Below are positions 52,825 through 59,646 of a stretch of DNA of 64,000 nt, piece after piece; the first letter of the stretch is position 1; each line of letters opens with the position of its first letter. Source of the DNA: DASYKT01 sp963718105 (GTDB taxonomy: Bacteria; Acidobacteriota; Blastocatellia; Pyrinomonadales; Pyrinomonadaceae). The notes below the pieces were generated by a model. The model was not told the origin of the DNA. It worked only from the letters and a program-made list of their open reading frames with translations, and did no database searches. The position numbers and the translations under genes were made by a program. Location: assembly GCA_963718105.1 (NCBI GenBank), contig OY970352.1, forward strand, positions 3,658,001-3,722,000. The letters are read 5' to 3'.

Positions 52825-54102
52825 ATGCTGGATGACCGTAATCTTCCCGTTCGCCCAAATCTCGAACAATTAAAACACCAGGCCAAGGACCTGCTGCGCG
52901 CAATTCGCAGCGGTGATGCGGCCGCGACCGAAGAATTCAACCAATTCCATCCGGGCCCGCCGGCGCCCGGCGAGGCGAAACTGGCCGATGCCCAACTCGC
53001 CCTGGCGCGCAGCTACCAGGCGCCCAACTGGACGCGCCTCGTGCAGGCTTGCAAATTGATCGACGCTATCTGGCGCGACGACGCCCAGGCGGTGCGCGAA
53101 CTCGTGACAAAAAATCCTAACCTATTGCACGAACACGCAACCATCCGCAACAGTAATTGGGGGCCGCCGATGAGCTATGCGGCGAATCTCGGCCGCGATG
53201 AAATTATCAAAATGCTGCACGGGCTGGGCGCTACCGATCTGGAACACGCGATCGGCCGCGCCACGCTGCAAAGCAAGATCGGTACGGCAAAAATGCTGTA
53301 TGAGATGATGGGTTCGCCCGCGGTGCCGGAAGATTCACTCGGCGGCCCGGCCTATACGCTGAGCGCCGCCGGAACCGAACTAATGCTCGAGCTGGGCGCG
53401 CGGGTGGTGGACGAAAACGGAAAGCGCCTGGCGCCGGTCGCGGTCGTGCTGGAAAGCGACAGCCGGAAACCGTCGGATAAACACGCGATACTGGAAATGT
53501 ATGTTCAGCACGGGCTGGTGCTGCCGGACACGCCTACTATGGCGCTGCACCGCGGCCGCCTCGACCTGCTCGAAGAACATCTGCGCCGCGATCCAGATCT
53601 TTTGACGCGCACTTTTACTCACGAAGAAATTTACCCTCCTGATCTCGGCTGCAACGATGAAGTGCTCGCGACGCAAGGAACGCCTCTGGGTAACACGACG
53701 CTGCTGCACATGTGTGTGGATTATGATGAATTTGAAATCGCCAAATGGCTGATCGAACGCGGCGCCGACGTCAACACTCGAGCGGCGGTCGACGCGGACG
53801 GTTTTGGAGGCCACACCGCGCTTTTCTGCACCGTCGTCTCGCAGCCGAATTTCTGGATGAATTACCAATCTCGCGAGCAGGAAGCTCCTTTTACGGAATT
53901 ATTATTGGCACATGGCGCGGATGTAACGGTTCGTGCTTCACTGCGCAAGCAACTCCACCCCGGCTACGCGCCGCGCTACGATCTGGAATTGCATGAATAC
54001 CGCAATGTCACGGCTTTGGAATGGGGCGAAAGGTTTCACGCCAAGGTTTTTGTCAGCGAGCCGGCGATGAAATTAATCGTTGAACATAGCAAGCTGAAAT
54101 AA
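52825..54102 (+). CDS. Ankyrin-repeat protein
   Basis: 425 residues; AAAGGAGG lies 8-12 nt upstream of the ATG. An N-terminal helical segment (NLEQLKHQAKDLLRAIRSGD) is followed by degenerate ankyrin units (AVRELVTKNPNLLHEH, MSYAANLGRDEIIKMLHGLG, TLLHMCVDYDEFEIAKWLIE and GHTALFCTVV...ELLLAHGADVTVRA). No enzyme domain is fused and no signal peptide is seen, so it is probably a cytosolic binding protein with unknown partner. The stop codon lies at the left edge of a repeat. Confidence 0.85.
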   Translation: MLDDRNLPVRPNLEQLKHQAKDLLRAIRSGDAAATEEFNQFHPGPPAPGEAKLADAQLALARSYQAPNWTRLVQACKLIDAIWRDDAQAVRELVTKNPNLLHEHATIRNSNWGPPMSYAANLGRDEIIKMLHGLGATDLEHAIGRATLQSKIGTAKMLYEMMGSPAVPEDSLGGPAYTLSAAGTELMLELGARVVDENGKRLAPVAVVLESDSRKPSDKHAILEMYVQHGLVLPDTPTMALHRGRLDLLEEHLRRDPDLLTRTFTHEEIYPPDLGCNDEVLATQGTPLGNTTLLHMCVDYDEFEIAKWLIERGADVNTRAAVDADGFGGHTALFCTVVSQPNFWMNYQSREQEAPFTELLLAHGADVTVRASLRKQLHPGYAPRYDLELHEYRNVTALEWGERFHAKVFVSEPAMKLIVEHSKLK

Positions 54103-54195
54103 TTCGGAGTAGATGACAGATCATAGATGATAGCTGAGAGATCAGATCTATTATCTATCATCTGTCATCTATCAGTTATCATCTATTCCGAATTG
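54101..54195. repeat. Inverted repeat (AATTCGGAGTAGATGACAGAT type)
   Basis: Begins AATTCGGA and ends TCCGAATT, with GATGACAGATCATAGATGAT facing ATCTGTCATCTAT text. Relatives at 36176-36267 and 41086-41139. Confidence 0.8.
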
Positions 54196-54229
54196 AAATC
54201 CCGCAGTTTTAGGATTGCCAAACTGTAAC

Positions 54230-54706
54230 TCAGGAAGGGTTGATCGGGCTTTCCGGATCGCTCTGAATGACCCGCTCAAGCGGGGTTCTGCCGCGAACGT
54301 CATAAAAATCTACGCGGCTTTCGATTTTTGCCTCCGCCAACAGAACTTCCGGCCTGGCCCCGAGCAGATTCAGCGTCTGAAATTTTGGATCTTTGGCGAG
54401 AAAGCGCGGCAGGATCCAAAACCATTGGATAACACCAAAGACGAACATCATGGTGAGATTCAAATACATCCCTTCGATGGACCTGGTATCCACTCCTAAA
54501 ACTTCGCCTGTCATATACATCAGCGGCAACCCGAAAAGGCTCATCGGAAAAGAAAGTATGAACATCGTCACCGTGACCGTTCCCATCACATTTGCAAAAA
54601 AATGCTGCGGATCGGCCGACGAAGGCATAAAAACCGGCAGGAGCAAACAAAAACTGCTTATCAAAACCCAGATCTGGCTTAAACTCAATCTAAATCGTTC
54701 GTTCAT
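54230..54706 (-). CDS. Small membrane protein of unknown function
   Basis: 158 residues from the ATG at 54706, chosen because a full AGGAGG lies 8 nt upstream; a GTG at 54715 overlaps that site. Three hydrophobic segments: LSQIWVLISSFCLLLPVF, GTVTVTMFILSFPMSLFGLP and LNLTMMFVFGVIQWFWI. A soluble tail (AKIESRVDFYDVRGRTPLER) follows. I recognise no family. It stands alone, divergent from the DHFR-like gene. Confidence 0.75.
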   Translation of the reverse strand: MNERFRLSLSQIWVLISSFCLLLPVFMPSSADPQHFFANVMGTVTVTMFILSFPMSLFGLPLMYMTGEVLGVDTRSIEGMYLNLTMMFVFGVIQWFWILPRFLAKDPKFQTLNLLGARPEVLLAEAKIESRVDFYDVRGRTPLERVIQSDPESPINPS

Positions 54707-54831
54707 TTCCCGCACCTCCTAAATCCATTTGTCTGTTTATTAGATACCGAAAGGGCCTGTTTAGTTCCACCTGAGGGAAGAAAATCGTGCTACATTTAGG
54801 CGAGAATGAAGTTGCTTGAGGTGTCGATAAA

Positions 54832-55353
54832 ATGAAAGCGTCAGTATTCATTGCTACCAGTCTTGACGGGTTCATTGCGCGGCTTGACGGCGGGCTTGAC
54901 TGGCTGCCGGAAAACCCCGAGCCGCATGGCTATGACGAATTCATCGCTACTGTGGACGCCATCGTGATGGGCCGCAACACGTTTGAGATAGTGCTGGGGT
55001 TTGGCGCCTGGCCGTTTGACGTTAAGCCGGTGATCGTACTCAGCTCAAGACCGTCAGAACTAAAAGCGCCCGACGGCGCGGTGTTTGAAGCGATGAGCGG
55101 AACTCCGCACGAGATCGTAGAGCGGCTCACCGAACGCGGCCTGAAACATCTTTATATCGACGGAGGAGTGACCATCCAGCGCTTCCTCGAGGCCGGACTG
55201 ATCCAGCGTATGACCATCACCCGCATACCGGTGCTCCTCGGAAGCGGGATTCCCTTGTTTGGCGATCTATCACACGACATCCGTTTGGAACATATCGCCA
55301 CCCGGTCTTATCCCAGCGGCATAGTGCAAAGTGAGTACGTGATAGCGACGTAA
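54832..55353 (+). CDS. Dihydrofolate reductase-like (RibD C-terminal) family protein
   Basis: 173 residues. The fold markers of the RibD_C/DHFR superfamily are ASVFIATSLDGFIARLDGGL, DAIVMGRNTFEIVLGFG and HLYIDGGVTIQRFLEAGLI, ending GSGIPLFGDL. Enzymes of this group bind NADPH; the small single-domain forms (YwjB/YyaP-like) have no settled substrate. Cytosolic. No riboflavin or folate genes are adjacent. Confidence 0.87.
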   Translation: MKASVFIATSLDGFIARLDGGLDWLPENPEPHGYDEFIATVDAIVMGRNTFEIVLGFGAWPFDVKPVIVLSSRPSELKAPDGAVFEAMSGTPHEIVERLTERGLKHLYIDGGVTIQRFLEAGLIQRMTITRIPVLLGSGIPLFGDLSHDIRLEHIATRSYPSGIVQSEYVIAT

Positions 55354-56030
55354 AAAATAAACACCCCTTTTTCCAGAAAGAGTAGCGCTACTTCCGCGAG
55401 GGGGTGGTTACTCTGCCAAATTGATCAAACATTCCTAAAATCCGCAGCCATTTTGCTGGTGTAACAGTTTCAGTGTGTGACACTGATACACCTGTTACAA
55501 AAATGTTCCAGAAATCCCGTAAAATTCACAAATCCGCGGGCTAAATTAAAAAAGAACATTGAGATCGGGAATTTGGGCACTGCCCGCTCTTTTCCCATCT
55601 CAGGCACCTGGAAGCATAGCTCAGCCGGGAAATTTAGTCGTTAAGAGATTCGAGATAATCAGGATTTGCGCGTCAATTTGAATGGGATTTGAATATAGCA
55701 AGTAGAGAATGAGGCGGAGTTTTAAGAATTAACCACGAAATTGCACGAAAACAACACGAAAAAAGCGGAAGAGAGACCGCAAAAAAGCGCCGTATTTATA
55801 GCTGCAAATGATCAAATAAGTGTAAAGTCGGCAAAGCCGACGGTAGAGTATAACTACAGGTGAAGCGCAGCGGAACCTGTAGTACGATGGCCCCAAATGT
55901 ATTTGCCGCGCGCGACTAGAATTTAAAAATTCTAGTCGCGCGCGGCAGTGGTAATTATGGCCTATACTCCAGGCTTACGCCTGGAGTTAAACTCTGCCGT
56001 CCGCTTACGCGGACTGTATCAATTTCTGAC
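55354..56030. repeat. Repeat- and hairpin-rich gap without a gene
   Basis: About 680 nt. Besides the long palindrome listed apart, it holds GTCGGCAAAGCCGAC (near 55828), AGGTGAAGCGCAGCGGAACCT (near 55859), a hairpin CTCCAGGCTTACGCCTGGAG (near 55967) and CGTCCGCTTACGCGGAC (near 55998). A GAGGGGGTGGTT fragment (near 55400) and an ACCACGAAATTGCACGAAAA fragment (55731) also belong to dispersed families. I see no coding frame. Confidence 0.6.
55905..55946. repeat. 42-bp perfect palindrome (20-bp arms, 2-nt centre)
   Basis: Arms 55905-55924 and 55927-55946 are exact reverse complements, starting GCCGCGCGCGACTAGAATTT, around a central AA. It is GC-rich outside and AT-rich inside, so it could form a cruciform. 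No other copy is seen in the window. Confidence 0.9.
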
Positions 56031-56294
56031 TTACTTTTGAAATTTCTTCGGCAGATCCATCTCGTCGTCAATCAGCACATCAGTAGAAATTCTGACAATA
56101 CGCGCATATGACAGCAGAACCGGCAAAGGCGGCTCTCGAATTCCCAACTCGAAAGCCGAGATATAATTTCTGGTAAACAACTCAGAAAATCCTAATCTTT
56201 GAACCATTTCACTCTGAGATAATCCAAGACTTTCCCGAATCCGCAAGAGCTTATTCGCAAGACGCTTTGGCTTCATTCTTTTAGCCTTTCCCAT
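56031..56294 (-). CDS. Small XRE-family helix-turn-helix regulator
   Basis: 87 residues. The HTH_3 domain is KLLRIRESLGLSQSEMVQRL and then NYISAFELGIREPPLPVLLSYA. The C-terminus, RISTDVLIDDEMDLPKKFQK, is shared with the gene at 56550 and the remnant at 1503. It is probably a DNA-binding repressor. Its start codon lies in a hairpin with the ribosome site in the loop, and an operator-like palindrome lies 47 nt upstream, both suggesting control. There is no toxin or phage gene beside it. Confidence 0.85.
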   Translation of the reverse strand: MGKAKRMKPKRLANKLLRIRESLGLSQSEMVQRLGFSELFTRNYISAFELGIREPPLPVLLSYARIVRISTDVLIDDEMDLPKKFQK

Positions 56295-56314
56295 TGAAAG
56301 AAACCTCCAATGGG
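56290..56314 (-). promoter_or_regulatory. Hairpin that encloses the ribosome site and start codon of the 56294 regulator
   Basis: In the minus-strand mRNA, CCCATTG (from 56314) pairs with CAATGGG (56296-56290). The ATG is inside the second arm and the GGAGG site is at the loop edge, 9 nt before the ATG. Folding would block initiation. Confidence 0.5.
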
Positions 56315-56340
56315 AAAATGTAAGAAACGTCCTTGCTTTT

Positions 56341-56356
56341 AGCGTTAATTAACGCT
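56341..56356. promoter_or_regulatory. 16-bp perfect palindrome, candidate operator
   Basis: AGCGTTAATTAACGCT is fully symmetric. It lies 47 nt upstream of the 56294 start, in the region between the two divergent XRE genes, a typical place for an autoregulatory operator. Confidence 0.5.
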
Positions 56357-56380
56357 ACTCTTAGATTGTTTGAAGGATTC

Positions 56381-56409
56381 GCCGTAAGTTTAAGAATATT
56401 TCTTACGGC
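56381..56409. repeat. Hairpin GCCGTAAG / CTTACGGC
   Basis: 8-bp arms with a 13-nt AT-rich loop between the two divergent regulator genes. Could act in transcription control or be another repeat. Confidence 0.45.
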
Positions 56410-56549
56410 TTTCATCATTGCTTAGTTTTTTATTTCTCCCAGCATAGATGAATCACAAATAACTTTATCTCTCAAATCCGAAAAGGAAAAGAACCCCAAC
56501 TATCTTTTTTGCAAAGGAATGAGCTATCCGAAAGGAGCGTAAGATTCTT

Positions 56550-56879
56550 ATGGGCAAAAATAAGGTCGAAGGACCCGAAAGGCTGGCGGAGAAATTGCTG
56601 CGGGTTCGCCGCAAATTAGGATTATCCCAAGCGAAAATGGGTGAGGCTTTGGGACAGTATGGGATGGAGAGGGGCGGGAATTCGATACGCGCTTATGAGA
56701 ACGGCGACCGGCTGCCTCCTCATTTGGTGGCGCTCGCTTATGCCAGGCTCGCTAAATTCTCGCTCGATCTGCTCATCGACGACGAAAGAGACTTACCTAA
56801 GGATTTTAAGAGCAGGCGCAAGTGCCTTTCCAATTTCAGAAAGAACCACCCCGCCCTGGCGGGCACCCCTCCTTCGTAA
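56550..56879 (+). CDS. Small XRE-family helix-turn-helix regulator with repeat-derived C-terminus
   Basis: 109 residues; GAAAGGAGCG lies 9 nt upstream of the ATG. HTH_3 domain: KLLRVRRKLGLSQAKMGEAL, then NSIRAYENGDRLPPHLVALA. The family tail SLDLLIDDERDLPKDFKS follows. From about residue 97 (KNHPALAGTPPS) the sequence is translated repeat DNA (the CCACCCCGCC/CACCCCTCCTTC element), so the native protein probably ended near residue 90. The downstream text CCTTCCGGACCTGAGAGGTG is also found after the decayed copy at about 1590. Confidence 0.84.
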   Translation: MGKNKVEGPERLAEKLLRVRRKLGLSQAKMGEALGQYGMERGGNSIRAYENGDRLPPHLVALAYARLAKFSLDLLIDDERDLPKDFKSRRKCLSNFRKNHPALAGTPPS

Positions 56880-57135
56880 GGAGGGGAGTTCTGTGATGTA
56901 AAGAGCGGGTGCAAGCAACCCTTCCGGACCTGAGAGGTGGTTGGGATCCGAGTCTGAATTTCCATCGACAAAGTTTTAACATTAGATCGCTCTCGCGATC
57001 TTTGCCGGCAGGATGCCGGCGCTCCCAGGTTTACTTCAATTTTACCGCCCGTTAAAACGGGCTTATTAATTTATCCGATCGTCACCCCGCGCTAAAGCAC
57101 GAGGCTATTTGCTTTCGTCCGCTAACGCGGACTTT
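56838..57135. repeat. Repeat tract downstream of the XRE gene
   Basis: CCACCCCGCC...CCTCCTTCGTAAGGAGG (56846-56885), GCAAGCAACCCTTCCGGACC (56913-56932), and short hairpins near 57040-57130 (CCCGTTAAAACGGGC; GTCCGCTAACGCGGAC). No gene in the 260-nt gap before the SpoIID-like gene end. Confidence 0.65.
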
Positions 57136-57138
57136 TAC

Positions 57139-59508
57139 TCAGTAAGCCTTGGTCAGATCGACGCCGGTGTAGTAGTGCTTCACGATCTGATCGTATTTCT
57201 GCCCCATTTTGGCGAGGCCGTAAGCGCCGTACTGGCACATGCCGACGCCGTGGCCCCAGCCGCGGCCGGTGAAGCTGTAGCTGACGGCACGCGTGCCCTC
57301 GTAGCGTTTATTCAAAACAAAGAGCTGTTCTTTCAGGCGCAGGGCAGAGCGGATCTTGCCGCCTTTTAAGTGAAACACGCCGTTCGTTCCGACGATCTCA
57401 AGGTCGGTGGCACGGCGCGAATAACCTTTCGCGGCGATACGCACATCGACGAGCGTTCCGATGCCGCGAACATAGCGCGAGAGGCGCGCCTGCACGTTGG
57501 ATGCGGAAAGCGTGGCGTTCCACTGGGTAAAGCTCGACATGCGCTCGGCGGTGGTGACGGCGGTAGTAGGTTTGATCTCAAGATAATCTACCTCGCCGGC
57601 AAAATTGGTGTGATAGCCGACGGTCTCGCCGCCGATCAGCGCCGCTTCTTTCACCTGGTAATAGTAATCGCCGAATTGGCGGAAAAGATAAACGTCAGGA
57701 CGCACGGTCAATTGCCTGGTTGACTTGCCGCTCTTTAAAACCAGTTTGCCGTCGACGCTCGGCTGCGCGGTGCCGGTTTGCATCTGCGGCATCCACTTTT
57801 TCTTGTCGTAGATCTGCAAAACCAGGCGCAGCATTTTCGCGCGCGAATAGCTGCGATTCGGCTGCAGCGTCATATCCGGGTAGAGCGACATCCAGCCGTC
57901 GCGCAGCAGCGCGGCGATGTTGGCGCGCGACTCGCGCGGAATTTCGCCGGCGTCTAAAAATGAAAGCTGGTAGTTAATGTCTGAATCGCTCAAGAGCGTA
58001 TCGGCGTAAGAATCCGCATACATAAATGAAGCGAGGACGCGCGCGATCTCAGTCGGCTTTCCTGAATTTGCCGTAACCGGCGGTGTCGGTCTGCTAAAGC
58101 GCAGCGCAAGCTGCCCCATCCAATTGGTCAGTTCACTTTGATTAGGCTGCTCTTCAAACCACTCATCGGAAAACCGGGAGGTCTGCATCGAAAATCCGTT
58201 CACACTAAGAGCTGCCGCCTGACGAACCAGTTCCAAATAGCTCTCATCACGAACGCGCGAGATGTCGCGCGAGCTTTTAACCAGGAACGGAGCGAACTGC
58301 AGGCGTCCCTCGAGCGAGCATTCGACGCCGCGCAGATAGGGTTCATTGAATTCAAAAATATTCTCGGAGTTTTCCGTGCGCCCGCCGCAAGTAGAAGTAT
58401 ACATGGCGTTTATGGGCTTGCCCCGGTATGTAGCGACAATGCCCGAGGTTTCCATTACCGCGCGTGTTCCCATCTGCGATTCCGAACTATAGCCGCGATA
58501 AACCTGCGAACGCGTGGTCGGCAGCAGATCGAAACCCTGCTTGCCGAATTGATTGATATTTGCCACGGCGTAGGTGCGAGCAGCGACGGCCTGTGCCTTT
58601 TGCGCTTCGATCGCGGGCAAGCCGAGTTCGTTAGGCACCACGCCGCGCAGGTAATCTTCCAGCGCGACAACGTTGACCACGGTCAGGCTGCCGCGGTCAT
58701 TTACAAAAACTTCGATCCGGCCGCGGTATGCTTTGCCGCCCACGCGCACTGGCGTCAGGCGTTCATTGACGGAGCCGAAAGCGATCGGCTTGAGCGAAGA
58801 AAATCTCGAGGTCACACTCGTTCCCGCCACTACCACTTCGCGCAAGTTAGGATTGATGGCGGGCTGAATAATATCCGTCATCACTGTGCTTTTCACACCG
58901 TTGCTGCTATTTGCATTCGGGCCGCCGGGTTTGGCCGACATCAAACTTCGCACCTGGGAATTGCCGGTTGTTTTTAATTGCTGGGTCAGCGCCAGAGCAT
59001 CCTGCGACGGAAGCGTGACTTTTTCGGTCGTCATCTCGGCTTCGTCAAAACCTTTGTCGCTCAAAAAATCTTTGTAGGCGCCGGCCTCTTCGATAGTTTC
59101 TTTTCGCTCGCCGATGCGCACGCGCCAGGTATTAGGTTTTTCGCCGTATGAAACTTCCGCCTTTTCACCGGTAGATTCGCGAACGTCTTTGGCCACCTGG
59201 TCGGCTTCGTCCTTAGTCGCAATGTCACTTATATCGAAATAATAATATTCCACCACCGGCGGCTGGTAAGAGCGCGCCGAAACGGTCACTTTAGCCGTCT
59301 CGAGAAATTTAGGCTGCTCGCTGGAGCTGATGGAAACCAACTGCGTATCGCCGGTCGAGATCGTTACCGAAGCCGCGCTCGTCGCCAGGCCGATGCGGAT
59401 CAGCGGTTCTTCTTTTAACCGGAAAACGGCCACCTCGGGTTCTGACGCGGAGATAGTTGAAATAGAAAGGAATAAGACAGATAAAAGAAGTAAAGCCCGT
59501 AAATTCAT
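57139..59508 (-). CDS. SpoIID/LytB domain protein, exported
   Basis: 789 residues with a signal peptide (LRALLLLSVLFLSISTISA). A SPOR-like segment lies at about 90-165 (YYYFDISDIATKDEADQVAK...GERKETIEEAGAYKDFLSDK). The SpoIID core starts at about 265: GRIEVFVNDRGSLTVVNVVA, EDYLRGVVPNELGLPAIEAQ and YTSTCGGRTENSENIF. It closes with FTGRGWGHGVGMCQYGAYGL and YYTGVDL. SpoIID enzymes are lytic transglycosylases that cut peptidoglycan lacking stem peptides; the catalytic Glu of the PNELG motif is present. The insert between the core halves (about 400-640) is lineage-specific. Probably periplasmic cell-wall processing. Confidence 0.87.
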   Translation of the reverse strand: MNLRALLLLSVLFLSISTISASEPEVAVFRLKEEPLIRIGLATSAASVTISTGDTQLVSISSSEQPKFLETAKVTVSARSYQPPVVEYYYFDISDIATKDEADQVAKDVRESTGEKAEVSYGEKPNTWRVRIGERKETIEEAGAYKDFLSDKGFDEAEMTTEKVTLPSQDALALTQQLKTTGNSQVRSLMSAKPGGPNANSSNGVKSTVMTDIIQPAINPNLREVVVAGTSVTSRFSSLKPIAFGSVNERLTPVRVGGKAYRGRIEVFVNDRGSLTVVNVVALEDYLRGVVPNELGLPAIEAQKAQAVAARTYAVANINQFGKQGFDLLPTTRSQVYRGYSSESQMGTRAVMETSGIVATYRGKPINAMYTSTCGGRTENSENIFEFNEPYLRGVECSLEGRLQFAPFLVKSSRDISRVRDESYLELVRQAAALSVNGFSMQTSRFSDEWFEEQPNQSELTNWMGQLALRFSRPTPPVTANSGKPTEIARVLASFMYADSYADTLLSDSDINYQLSFLDAGEIPRESRANIAALLRDGWMSLYPDMTLQPNRSYSRAKMLRLVLQIYDKKKWMPQMQTGTAQPSVDGKLVLKSGKSTRQLTVRPDVYLFRQFGDYYYQVKEAALIGGETVGYHTNFAGEVDYLEIKPTTAVTTAERMSSFTQWNATLSASNVQARLSRYVRGIGTLVDVRIAAKGYSRRATDLEIVGTNGVFHLKGGKIRSALRLKEQLFVLNKRYEGTRAVSYSFTGRGWGHGVGMCQYGAYGLAKMGQKYDQIVKHYYTGVDLTKAY

Positions 59509-59535
59509 AACCTTTTAATAATAGCAGATTTTTTT

Positions 59536-59642
59536 GCAGCGCCAGCGTCCCGCTGGCTGTCGCGTGGGCGTCCCGCCCGCGCTTTTACTCAGAATCTGAC
59601 GGCGAGACGCCGTCAGGACGGCCGCCGGGACGGCAGCGCTAC
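59536..59642. repeat. Long hairpin repeat (GCAGCGCCAGCGTCCCGCTGG type)
   Basis: 107-nt relative of 51986-52085, with the same CGTCCCGCC / GGCGAGACG pairing and GCGCTAC end. It fills the gap between the M14 peptidase end and the SpoIID gene start. Confidence 0.82.
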
Positions 59643-59646
59643 AAAA

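Noticed and set aside
55612..55690. tRNA-like text (GAAGCATAGCTCAGCCGGG)
   Set aside because: It resembles a D-arm but there is no anticodon stem, T-arm (GGTTCGAATC type) or matching acceptor; not a tRNA.
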